Source: Flavobacterium pectinovorum
GTDB taxonomy: Bacteria; Bacteroidota; Bacteroidia; Flavobacteriales; Flavobacteriaceae
Length of the DNA: 64,000 nt
Direction of reading: 5' to 3'
Assembly (NCBI RefSeq): GCF_006438875.1
Contig: NZ_RCZH01000008.1
Span: 186,001-250,000 of the forward strand
Made by a program: the position numbers and the translations under genes. Positions within the stretch are counted from its first letter, which is position 1. Every line of letters starts with the position of its first letter. The notes under the pieces were generated by a model. It saw nothing but the letters and a program-made list of their open reading frames with translations, was not told where the DNA came from and ran no database searches. This document shows positions 35,750 to 43,680 of the stretch, piece after piece.

Positions 35750-35916
35750 TTTTTAATTTTAGATTGTAGGATACTGATTTTAAATTTCTATCTAAAATCT
35801 GCAAACTTCATATTTTTCTGCAACAAAAATAAGCTTTTTGAACGAGAATAATAACAGAATGGGAAACTAAGTTCTACTAAATTAGTATAGTTTAAAAATA
35901 ATAGATTTTAAATGCA

Positions 35917-36423
35917 TTAAACTACTTCATGAACTCCAATTAGTTTAAGATCATGGAAAGTCCTTACTTCTTCTTCCAATGCTTTTTTATTAACTACGTA
36001 TGTATCCGACATTGAATCATGCCATCCTCTTCCTGAACTTCCTAAAAAAGAAAGTCCGTCAAAAGGAATTATTCTACATAAACTTCTTTTAAAAATACTT
36101 CCAAAAGAAGGTTTAGCTCCATTTTCGTCAACTACAATTGTTCCTGTAATAAATTTAGCCAAAGATCTTCCAAACAAACCTTCAGTAATACAATAATAAA
36201 TGATAGTAACAGCGACAAAAAGAACTCTTCCTGCTAAATCACCAATATCATCCAGCCAAATCACTAATCCGTTAAGCCCAAAAAGACTGCCAAGCAGAGC
36301 CAAAAAGACTCCTAAAAGAAATAAAAATGCTAAAATAAAAATGTTGTCTAAAAGATAATTAAAGAACCGCTGTCCGCCGGAAACTAATATTTTGTCATCA
36401 AGAATGTAAGTAGAATTGTTCAT
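35917..36423 (-). CDS. RDD-family membrane protein
   Basis: 168 aa. Three or four membrane segments (NIFILAFLFLLGVFLALLGS, VLFVAVTIIYYCITEGLFG) with the RDD-type RFFNYLLDNIF start and LAKFITGTIVVDENGAKPSF, FKRSLCRIIPFDGLSFLG, GWHDSMSDTYVV. Function of the family is poorly defined; some members transport ions or osmolytes. Single gene. Confidence 0.85.
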   Translation of the reverse strand: MNNSTYILDDKILVSGGQRFFNYLLDNIFILAFLFLLGVFLALLGSLFGLNGLVIWLDDIGDLAGRVLFVAVTIIYYCITEGLFGRSLAKFITGTIVVDENGAKPSFGSIFKRSLCRIIPFDGLSFLGSSGRGWHDSMSDTYVVNKKALEEEVRTFHDLKLIGVHEVV

Positions 36424-36548
36424 GTTTTGGTTGATTTTTTTAGTTTATTAATAGTTTTTGATTTTGGTAACAACAAAAATATACTTTTTATTGAAAAAGC
36501 TATAAAATAAAAATAATGTTTTTAACAGTATTAAATTTACAGTAAAAC

Positions 36549-37085
36549 TTAAGGTTTTGTCAAGGTTTTCAAAACATCATTACATATCAAAAAACCACTC
36601 TTAAGCTCAATATATAATTGATGTGTTTGATTTTCAAGTAACGTATTTGTACTGTTTAGATCCAAAAACCATTCTGGGTTAGGTTTATTTGGATCGTTTT
36701 TTCCAAAATATAAGTTTATATTGGAATTTGGAGCTTCTGTTTCATATCGTAGTCTTGTTGACGAAACAGCAAATAAATGAGTAATATTCAATCCCTGCAG
36801 AGCGCTTTTCCAGGCAATTGTTCCGCCAATGCTAAATCCTAAAACAGTTACTTTTCCGGTTTCCTGTTTTAATAAATTTTCAACAGCCTGATTAATTCCT
36901 CCGTTTAGAAATTGATTGTGAATATCATTTTCAATAAAATTATCAGAATTAATATTTGCCAATTCCAGAACATCATAATATTGAATCTCAAATTTGGATT
37001 CTAATAGATCTGAATAGATTTTTATCCATTCCGGATTTTCTCCTCCATATAAATCCGATAAAATAAGCAGTCTTGGTTTGACCAT
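36549..37085 (-). CDS. Alpha/beta hydrolase-like protein
   Basis: 178 aa. Nucleophile elbow VTVLGFSIGGTIAW (GxSxG) near residue 78, preceded by LLILSDLYGGENPEWIKIYS. Small for the fold, with a distal Asp in YFGKNDPNKPNPEWF; a catalytic His is not obvious near the end. Probably a thioesterase or dienelactone-hydrolase-like member of unknown substrate. Immediately downstream of metZ on the same strand (71 bp), so it may be the last gene of the metX unit. Confidence 0.65.
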   Translation of the reverse strand: MVKPRLLILSDLYGGENPEWIKIYSDLLESKFEIQYYDVLELANINSDNFIENDIHNQFLNGGINQAVENLLKQETGKVTVLGFSIGGTIAWKSALQGLNITHLFAVSSTRLRYETEAPNSNINLYFGKNDPNKPNPEWFLDLNSTNTLLENQTHQLYIELKSGFLICNDVLKTLTKP

Positions 37086-37156
37086 ACTATATCAAGATTA
37101 GATTTTAGACATTAGATTCTGAAATCTAATATCTAAAATCCGAACTCTAAAATTAT

Positions 37157-38329
37157 TTAAGAAAGTGCCTGATCTAAATCGGCGATAATATCTTTTACGG
37201 TTTCCAAACCTACAGAAACACGCACTAAACCTTCTGTAATTCCAACTGCTAGTTTTTCTTCAACAGATAATTTACTATGTGTTGTTGACGCAGGATGTGT
37301 TACAATAGTTTTTACGTCACCAATATTTGCTGAAAGTGAACATAATTTAATTTTGTCCAAAAATTTTCTTCCTGCTTCAATTCCGCCTTTAATTTCAATT
37401 GCAATTATATTACCACCTAAAAGCATTTGTTTTTTGGCGATTTCATATTTTGGATGCGATTTTAAAAACGGATACTTTACACTATTTACATTTGGGTGAT
37501 TTTCTAAAAACTCAGCCACTTTTAAAGCATTTTCACAATGTTTATCAACACGAACTGCCAAAGTTTCTAAACTTTTTGACAAAACCCATGCATTAAATGG
37601 TGACATTGCCGGACCTGTATTTCTTGAAAACAAATATATTTTACGAATTAATTCTGCATTTCCAACTGCAACTCCACCTAAAACACGGCCTTGACCGTCA
37701 ATTAATTTTGTAGCAGAATGAATTACGATATCCGCTCCGTATTTAATAGGCTGTTGAATGTATGGCGTAGCAAAACAATTGTCAATTATTAAAATCAGAT
37801 TGTGCTTTTTTGCAATTTGACCCAACAATTCTAAATCAACTACATCTACACCAGGATTTGTAGGTGTTTCGGCATATAGAATTTTAGTATTTGGTTTAAT
37901 AAAGCTTTCGATTGTTTCCGGTTGATTGATATCAAAATAAGAAGTTTCAATATTCCATTTTGGAAAATAGGTCATAAACAACGCATGAGTTGACCCAAAA
38001 ACACTTCCAGCAGAAACTATATGATCTCCAGAATCCAGCAATGCTGCAAAAGTAGAATATATTGCAGCCATTCCAGTTGCAAAAGCATAACCTGATTCTG
38101 CACCTTCCATAGCACAAACTTTATCTACAAACTCTGTAGTATTTGGGTTGCTAAAACGGGAGTAAATATTGCGCACTTTTTCTTCTGTAAAAGACGCTCT
38201 CATATCCTCTGCATCATCAAATACAAAACTTGATGATAAATACAAAGGAGTTGAATGTTCCTGAAATTGTGATTTTTCTAAATGTGTACGTATGGCTAAG
38301 GTTTCAAAACCTAATTCTTGTTCGCTCAT
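37157..38329 (-). CDS. metZ: O-succinyl/O-acetylhomoserine sulfhydrylase, MetZ type
   Basis: 390 aa from MSEQELGFETLAIRTH; an extra eight-residue start at 38353 is possible but lies in AT-rich repeats. Cys/Met-metabolism PLP family: YSRFSNPNTTEFVDKVCAME, FATGMAAIYSTFAALLDSGD, ETPTNPGVDVVDL, PLP Lys in VIHSATKLIDGQGRVLGG, THPASTTHSKLS. Adds sulfide to an activated homoserine to give homocysteine. It lies in the metX-thrA unit. A second, MetY-type enzyme is encoded at 45021, so there are two sulfhydrylases. Confidence 0.88.
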   Translation of the reverse strand: MSEQELGFETLAIRTHLEKSQFQEHSTPLYLSSSFVFDDAEDMRASFTEEKVRNIYSRFSNPNTTEFVDKVCAMEGAESGYAFATGMAAIYSTFAALLDSGDHIVSAGSVFGSTHALFMTYFPKWNIETSYFDINQPETIESFIKPNTKILYAETPTNPGVDVVDLELLGQIAKKHNLILIIDNCFATPYIQQPIKYGADIVIHSATKLIDGQGRVLGGVAVGNAELIRKIYLFSRNTGPAMSPFNAWVLSKSLETLAVRVDKHCENALKVAEFLENHPNVNSVKYPFLKSHPKYEIAKKQMLLGGNIIAIEIKGGIEAGRKFLDKIKLCSLSANIGDVKTIVTHPASTTHSKLSVEEKLAVGITEGLVRVSVGLETVKDIIADLDQALS

Positions 38330-38465
38330 TTTTTTTTGTTTTTCAAGTTTCAAGTTTCAAGTTGCAGGTTTGCGATAAGCAAAACCAAAACTTAAAATCG
38401 AAACGATAGTGAGTTTTAAGTCAACATAAAATTATCTAATTTTCTAATTGACAAATTATCTAATT

Positions 38466-38891
38466 CTATAATTCTTCGTTGTTCAATACAACTTTATACT
38501 TTATTGTAGCTGTTGGTTCAATTGTTTTAGAAACTGAGCAGTATTTCTCGAAAGAAAGCTGCGCCGCTTTTTTGGCTTTTTCAGGATTAATATCGCCTTC
38601 TAAGTAAAAAACCACATTAATTTCTTTAAAAGGTGTTGCTTCTCCAACTTTTACGCGTTCTCCTTCAACCTCAGCGTTGAATGAAGTTATTTCCTGACGT
38701 TGTTTCTTCAAAATCGAAATCATATCAATCGCACTGCATCCTGCAACGCCCATCAATACTAATTCCATTGGACTTGCACCTAAATCGCTTCCGCCAAATT
38801 CGGCTCTGCTATCAACATCAACTACATGACCTCTTTCATTTTTGAGTTTAAAATGAAACGCGTCGTTTACTCTGTTTAAGGTTACTTTCAT
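38466..38891 (-). CDS. OsmC-family protein
   Basis: 141 aa. OsmC/Ohr fold: FGGSDLGASPMELVLMGVAG near residue 29, with the conserved redox Cys in VAGCSAIDMISILKKQRQEI, and the second Cys in FEKYCSVSKTIEP. Members reduce organic peroxides through a thiol pair. Lies between thrA and metZ; OsmC genes are often found in this methionine unit in Flavobacteria, reason unknown. Confidence 0.88.
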   Translation of the reverse strand: MKVTLNRVNDAFHFKLKNERGHVVDVDSRAEFGGSDLGASPMELVLMGVAGCSAIDMISILKKQRQEITSFNAEVEGERVKVGEATPFKEINVVFYLEGDINPEKAKKAAQLSFEKYCSVSKTIEPTATIKYKVVLNNEEL

Positions 38892-38926
38892 TTTTTTGTT
38901 TTTTTGTTTTGTTTTTTCACAATCTT

Positions 38927-39026
38927 GTCATTTCGACGTAAGGAGAAATCACACTCGATTGTCGACAAAGATTGAGACTTTACTTTGTAGAGTTTCGTGT
39001 GTGATTTCTCCTTACGTCGAAATGAC
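38927..39026. repeat. 28-bp perfect inverted repeat (GTCATTTCGACG)
   Basis: Arms 38927-38954 (GTCATTTCGACGTAAGGAG...) and 38999-39026 (...CTCCTTACGTCGAAATGAC) are perfectly complementary. It lies between thrA and the OsmC gene inside the unit. A half-copy is at 17077-17103 and a relative at 17124-17224. A CCCGAAGCTTCGGG palindrome follows at 39075-39088. Confidence 0.9.
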
Positions 39027-39091
39027 AAACTAGACTCAATTTTAGAAAATCTAAAATCTGAACTCTATAATCTATCCCGAAGCTTCGGGAC

Positions 39092-41506
39092 TTACCCTTT
39101 ATCTGACAATCTCAAAATATCTCCAAATACTCCTCTTGCCGTAACCGCAGAACCTGCACCGGCTCCTTGAATAACAATTGGACGATCTCCATAAGATTCT
39201 GTATAAATTTCGAAGAAAGAATCTGAACCTTTTAATCCGCCCAAAGCAGTATCTGATGGAACTGAAACTAATTTTACTTCCAGAATTCCTTTGTCGTTTT
39301 GCAAATCTCCAGACAATTCACCAATGTATCTTAATACGTGATTTGGCTTTTGATCTGCTTTTATTTTGTCGTAAATTGGATCGAATTCTTTTAGTTTTGT
39401 CAAGAAATCAGAAACGTTTCCGTCACGTAAATGCTCCGGAATTAAATTCTGAATAGAGATTTCTTCAAACTCATTTTGTAAATCTAATTCTCTTGCCAGA
39501 ATCAATAATTTTCTTCCCACATCATTTCCGCATAAATCCTCACGCGGGTCCGGTTCTGTATATCCGTTATCAATTGCTTCTTTTAGAATTTCGCTAAACG
39601 GAGCGTCTTTTGCAGAGAAATTATTGAATAAATAACTCAATGTTCCTGAGAAAACTCCTTTTATTTTGGTGATATTTTCACCTGAAAGATGCAATAATTT
39701 TATCGTATCAATTAATGGTAATCCGGCACCAACATTGGTTTCATACAAATAGTTCTTCTGATTATCTGCCAGCGATTTTCTCAGTTCTTTATAAAAACCA
39801 TAACTTAATGTATTCGCTACTTTATTTGATGAAATTAAATCGAAACTGCTTTCAATAAGCGGAATATAATTTTCGACGAAAGTCGCACTTGCCGTATTAT
39901 CAATTGCGATTAAATTCTCTAAATGATATTCATTTGCATAAGCAATAATATCTTTAATCGTATAAGCTTCGCCTTTACTTGCAATATCATTTTTCCAGTT
40001 TGAAGTTACGCCATTTCTGTTTAAAAGCAACTTTTTAGAATTCGCAATTGCAAAAACATTCAGTTTTACATCTTTACGTTTTTCGATCGCTGCAGCCGAT
40101 TCTAAAATTTGATTAATCAAAGTTCCTCCAACTAATCCGTGACCGAAAATAGCAATGTTTATTTTTTTAGAAACTCCAAAGATTTCTCCGTGAATTACAT
40201 TTAAGGCTTTGTTTAGTTCTTCTTTTTTAACAACCAAACTCACGTTTTTACCGGTAACAGTGTTGTTGAATAATATAGGAACGATTTTGTTTTTGATTAA
40301 CGCAGTATATGGTTTATGAAAAGTACTTAAATCCTGACCAATGATCGAAATTACCGAAACATTATCAGTTACTGTAATTTGGTTTACATCTTTAGAATAA
40401 AAGTCATTTTCAAATTCTTTTTCTAATTCGACCATTGCCAATGTAGCTTTATCAGTCGCCACAACAAGACCAATTCCTCTTTCTGAAGAACCTTGCGAAA
40501 TAATACTTACACTGATATTATGATCGCCCATAACTTTAAAAATACGGGCATCAACTCCCGATTTTCCAAGCAATCCACGACCTTCAAGATTTACCAAAGA
40601 AACATTTTCTAAAACAGAAAGCGTTTTTATTCCTTCTTTAGTAGAATCTGAAGTAATTAAAGTTCCACGGTTTTCATGATTGAAAGTATTTAAAATACGA
40701 AGCGGGATATTTTTTTCTAATAACGGAATTATCGTTTTTGCGTGCAAAATAGTTGCTCCAAAATTCGCCAATTCGTTCGCTTCATTAAATGACAAATATT
40801 CGATTTTCTTTGCATCTGCAACCAAATCAGGATTTGCTGTGTAAATTCCGTCAACGTGTGTAAAGTTCTGAAGTTCTTCTGCATCTAAATAATTAGCGAT
40901 TAAAGACGCTGTATAATTACTTCCGTTTCTTCCTAATGTCGTAGTGTCGTTATTGTTATTTGAACCGATGAAACCTGTAACGATATTAACGGTTTCGCCG
41001 TTATGTAATTTGAAATAATTGATGACGTTTTTCTTCGAAAGTTGTTCTAAAGGCTGTGCATCACCAAATTTTGAATCGGTTTTAAGCAATTCTCTTGTAT
41101 CAACAAAATTAGCCGGAATACCTTTTTCAATTAAAATCGAAGTCAGCAATTTAGCCGAAAGTAATTCGCCTTTAGACAAAATCTGATCTTTGATTTTGTT
41201 GCTGTAATCTCCAATCAGGCTTACTCCTTCAAAAAGTTTATCTAAAATATTGAATTCTTCAGATAAGTCAACCTCAGGAAAATCTGAAATCTGATAGGCT
41301 TTAAAACTCTCTAATAACGGTTTGTAATTTCCGTTTTTAGCAGCAATCCTTAAAATATCTTCTAATTCATCTGTTGCATTTCCGCGGGCAGAAACTACCA
41401 CGGCAATTTTTTCGCCTTGACTTACTTTATCTAAAATGATTGAAACTACTTTGTTAAGTCCTTCTCCGTTTGATAATGATTTACCTCCAAATTTTAATAT
41501 TTTCAT
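39092..41506 (-). CDS. thrA: Bifunctional aspartate kinase/homoserine dehydrogenase
   Basis: 804 aa. Residues 1-290: aspartate kinase (MKILKFGGKSLSNGEGL, VVSARGNATDELE, TTLGRNGSNYTASLIANYL, VDGIYTANPDLV). Then paired ACT domains (LSVLENVSLVNLEGRGLLGK, DNVSVISIIGQDLS). From about 450: homoserine dehydrogenase (INIAIFGHGLVGGTLINQI, ISSNKVANT, YETNVGAGLPLIDTI, YTEPDPREDLCGNDVGRKL). Makes homoserine for methionine and threonine. Starts 1 bp after the metX stop, so tightly coupled to metX and to its SAM-I riboswitch. Confidence 0.95.
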   Translation of the reverse strand: MKILKFGGKSLSNGEGLNKVVSIILDKVSQGEKIAVVVSARGNATDELEDILRIAAKNGNYKPLLESFKAYQISDFPEVDLSEEFNILDKLFEGVSLIGDYSNKIKDQILSKGELLSAKLLTSILIEKGIPANFVDTRELLKTDSKFGDAQPLEQLSKKNVINYFKLHNGETVNIVTGFIGSNNNNDTTTLGRNGSNYTASLIANYLDAEELQNFTHVDGIYTANPDLVADAKKIEYLSFNEANELANFGATILHAKTIIPLLEKNIPLRILNTFNHENRGTLITSDSTKEGIKTLSVLENVSLVNLEGRGLLGKSGVDARIFKVMGDHNISVSIISQGSSERGIGLVVATDKATLAMVELEKEFENDFYSKDVNQITVTDNVSVISIIGQDLSTFHKPYTALIKNKIVPILFNNTVTGKNVSLVVKKEELNKALNVIHGEIFGVSKKINIAIFGHGLVGGTLINQILESAAAIEKRKDVKLNVFAIANSKKLLLNRNGVTSNWKNDIASKGEAYTIKDIIAYANEYHLENLIAIDNTASATFVENYIPLIESSFDLISSNKVANTLSYGFYKELRKSLADNQKNYLYETNVGAGLPLIDTIKLLHLSGENITKIKGVFSGTLSYLFNNFSAKDAPFSEILKEAIDNGYTEPDPREDLCGNDVGRKLLILARELDLQNEFEEISIQNLIPEHLRDGNVSDFLTKLKEFDPIYDKIKADQKPNHVLRYIGELSGDLQNDKGILEVKLVSVPSDTALGGLKGSDSFFEIYTESYGDRPIVIQGAGAGSAVTARGVFGDILRLSDKG

Positions 41507-41507
41507 T

Positions 41508-42497
41508 TTATTTTTCTATTGTTTCTGCCTTAAAAATATCGGCAAGTAAATGATCTAATTGTTTGTACTCGATTAAAAAAGCGTCATGTCCGTGAACCGA
41601 ATCTATTTCGCTATAGAAGACATTGTCTTTGAACTTTTTTAATTCATTATAAGTTTCGCGATTTTCTTTTGGTGTAAAAAACAAATCCGAATTGATTCCG
41701 ATAATATGAATCGCGGCATTTGTTCTGGACATTAAAGTTTCAAAATCTTCACTATTTCTGGTAATATCTATGGTTTTCAGCAATTGGTTCATCAATTTGT
41801 AGGATGCCAATTGGTATCTTTTTTGTAGTTTTTCGCCGTGATGCGCCAACCAGCTTTCTATATTAAAAATAGAGAGATTGGTATTGACTGTACGTTGAAA
41901 TTTTTCTTTGAATGATTCAGGAGATCTGTAACACAACATTGCATGGATTCTGGCATCTTCAATTGGTCTTGAAGAATTGTTCAGGATTTGCTCTTGCAAA
42001 TAGCAATTGGCAATCATCCAGTCCGTAGATTTCCAGTCTGTCGCAATAGGAATCAGGTTTTGAGTGATATTTGGTTCCAAGGCAAGAATTTCCCAGGCGA
42101 TTCCTCCACCAACAGAACCTCCAATAATGGTATAAACCTGACTGATATTTAAAGCTTCTAAACCTTTTATAAAAATTCGGGCAACATCTCTGGTCGTAAA
42201 ATCCAGATAATTTTCGATTATAAACGAATCGTTTCCGTTTCCGGGAACGTCAAATGCCAGAATAGTATATTTATTGGTATCGATTGTTTTTTCGTCGCCA
42301 ATTAAATCATTCCACCAACCATTCTCTCCGGTTACCTCAGCGTTTCCTGTCAAAGCATGATTGACCAAAACAATAGGCGCGCTATGCAATGGTAAACCAG
42401 AAAGCGTAAAACTTAACGGTAATGATGGATATGATGCACCACTTTCTGTGATGAATTCCTGAATTATAATGGGACTTGGTATATTTTCCAATTTCAA
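41508..42497 (-). CDS. metX: Homoserine O-acetyltransferase
   Basis: 329 aa alpha/beta hydrolase acyltransferase. Nucleophile elbow TIIGGSVGGGIAWEIL near residue 140, oxyanion region LVNHALTGNAEV, catalytic Asp in GINSDLFFTPKE and His in VHGHDAFLIEY. It activates homoserine with acetyl-CoA for MetY/MetZ. Slightly short for the family. First gene after the SAM-I riboswitch (42569-42678), which should shut the unit when SAM is high. Confidence 0.94.
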   Translation of the reverse strand: MKLENIPSPIIIQEFITESGASYPSLPLSFTLSGLPLHSAPIVLVNHALTGNAEVTGENGWWNDLIGDEKTIDTNKYTILAFDVPGNGNDSFIIENYLDFTTRDVARIFIKGLEALNISQVYTIIGGSVGGGIAWEILALEPNITQNLIPIATDWKSTDWMIANCYLQEQILNNSSRPIEDARIHAMLCYRSPESFKEKFQRTVNTNLSIFNIESWLAHHGEKLQKRYQLASYKLMNQLLKTIDITRNSEDFETLMSRTNAAIHIIGINSDLFFTPKENRETYNELKKFKDNVFYSEIDSVHGHDAFLIEYKQLDHLLADIFKAETIEK

Positions 42498-42568
42498 ATC
42501 TTTTTATTATTGATTTGTATGTGGAAATATTAGAAAGAAAGTACTAGAGTGAAACTAGAAAATTCTTG

Positions 42569-42678
42569 TTGTTATCTTTCCACGTTTGGGCGTGGTAGAA
42601 TGCAGCACCTTCTTCGCTTTAACGAAGGGTTGCTAAGGATTCATCGGGTCTAATCCCTCGTCCTTTCTTTATAACATT
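42569..42678 (-). promoter_or_regulatory. SAM-I riboswitch upstream of metX
   Basis: On the minus strand: AGGACGAGGGATTAGACCC, GATGAATCC, TTAGCAACC, a TTCG-TTAAAG-CGAA hairpin, AAGGTGCTGCATTCTACC, then a CCACG/CGTGG hairpin. P1 pairs TGTTAT (plus 42671-42676) with ATAACA (plus 42570-42575). All SAM-I blocks are present. About 70 nt separate it from the metX ATG and no good intrinsic terminator lies there, so control of translation or Rho-dependent termination is likely. Confidence 0.94.
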
Positions 42679-42704
42679 TCAATACGTTTTTGAACTTAAA
42701 GGTG

Positions 42705-42736
42705 CAAATTAACTACTTATTTCTTAAACTAACAAA
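42705..42736 (-). promoter_or_regulatory. Promoter of the metX riboswitch transcript
   Basis: Minus-strand TTTG at -33 (42733-42736), 20-bp spacer, -7 element TTAATTTG (42705-42712, one base off TAnnTTTG). Gives the metX unit its own promoter downstream of the 67-aa ORF. Confidence 0.6.
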
Positions 42737-42864
42737 TTTTATCGAAACTGATTCCGCAATTTCTTAAATATAATTCAAACAAAAACTATTATACGCAAAA
42801 AATTACCGAACAATTAGCCCAGTAAAATTAAGCAGGTTTCCCTTATTTTATGATACTTTTTGAT

Positions 42865-43068
42865 TTAGATAAAAAGCGTTTCATTTTCTTTTGAATACAT
42901 CAAAAACAATAATGAGTTTGGCTCTTTTTTCTCTTCTTTTATATCTGTTTCGGTCATCCCGAATCTTGGATGGATCAATTCATTTTTTGGCGGAGGCGGA
43001 TTGTTTCTTTCAGCTCTCAAATTTTTCAATGTAGAAAAAGTTTTTGTTATGTAGTTTAATTTGCTCAT
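42865..43068 (-). CDS. Small protein downstream of Cys leader attenuator
   Basis: 67 aa, unrecognised. N-terminal half is basic with a NNPPPPKNE stretch; the end reads NSLLFLMYSKENETLFI. A second small protein at 46399 ends KSLLFQMYNLEEEDLYV, so the last 17 residues are related (SLLFxMY, then an acidic stretch and a hydrophobic end). Both follow a leader ORF plus terminator and precede a methionine gene. I infer a pair of related small proteins made when attenuation is relieved. No function can be assigned. The SAM-I controlled metX unit follows. Confidence 0.6.
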   Translation of the reverse strand: MSKLNYITKTFSTLKNLRAERNNPPPPKNELIHPRFGMTETDIKEEKKEPNSLLFLMYSKENETLFI

Positions 43069-43143
43069 GATATTTAAGTTTATGTTAGTTTGCGTTTTAT
43101 AATCTTTATTATTTCTTTAATTCTTTGTTATGGTAACCAAATG

Positions 43144-43184
43144 GAATAAAAAAACCCTTTTGGATCGGAATACCAAAAGGGTTT
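43144..43184 (-). terminator. Attenuator terminator, module 2
   Basis: Minus strand: AAACCCTTTTGG-TATTCCGAT-CCAAAAGGGTTT followed by TTTTATT (seven T in total after the G run). A 12-bp perfect stem between the leader ORF (43218-43319) and the 67-aa gene. The 5' arm with part of the loop (CTTTTGGTAT) can pair instead with ATACTAAAAG at 43208-43217, directly after the leader stop. Confidence 0.9.
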
Positions 43185-43207
43185 AAGTTTTTTTACAACT
43201 TATATAT

Positions 43208-43217
43208 ACTTTTAGTA
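43208..43217 (-). promoter_or_regulatory. Antiterminator segment, module 2
   Basis: ATACTAAAAG immediately after the leader TGA. Complementary over 10 nt (one G-U) to CTTTTGGTAT in the terminator 5' arm and loop. It can also form a local ATACT-AAA-AGTAT hairpin. A ribosome ending at the TGA would cover it and let the terminator form. Confidence 0.65.
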
Positions 43218-43319
43218 TCAACAGACGCATACACAAATACGTGCGACGTTAAACATCTTGTTCATCTGTAGGGATTTATTCATCTTTGATTTACTTGCTA
43301 TTTTAAAAAATTCTTGCAT
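43218..43319 (-). CDS. Cys-rich leader peptide, module 2
   Basis: 33 codons if started at 43319; internal ATG codons (13, 19, 22) give shorter versions down to MFNVARICVCVC. The end ICVCVC-stop places three Cys codons (TGT, TGC, TGT) within the last five. Four Met codons precede. Followed by an antiterminator segment and a strong terminator, so it fits a Cys (or Cys/Met) sensing leader. No protein function expected. Confidence 0.75.
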   Translation of the reverse strand: MQEFFKIASKSKMNKSLQMNKMFNVARICVCVC

Positions 43320-43536
43320 TTGTTTATTTTTATAAGCTTCTCGAAACTGCTGAATTATTTTTTACTTATTTTCCTTTTTAAAATCAATAAGATATAAAAT
43401 TCATCAACGGTTTTATCCGATCGACATAACTATTACTAAATAATAAATTTATCTTTTTGGTATTTTTGAGGTATTACAAATGTGCGAATATTTTTTCAAT
43501 TATGCAAGTGAGGATCAACAAATTAATCTTAAAAAA

Positions 43537-43627
43537 CGTTAAAAAACATCATTTTAACGTTAAAAAACATCTTACAAAATTGACTTTTATTAAAATGAGC
43601 GTTAAAACTTACAAAAAAAACACGTTA
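43537..43627. repeat. Phased CGTTA repeats
   Basis: CGTTA followed by A-rich sequence at 43537, 43558, 43600 and 43623. Spacings of 21, 42 and 23 bp are close to whole helical turns. The first two are within a 21-bp direct repeat (AACGTTAAAAAACATC). It lies 220 bp or more upstream of leader module 2 and could be a binding array. No gene is supported in 43320-43680. Confidence 0.4.
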
Positions 43628-43680
43628 CAAACTTCCTGTTTCAAAATATCAAAGAACAACTAACTACTATTAAGAGCCAC

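Noticed and set aside
43457..43663. 68-codon plus-strand frame upstream of module 2
   Set aside because: AT-rich, Lys/Asn-biased and made of the CGTTA repeats. It has no promoter, and the region fits a regulatory spacer better.
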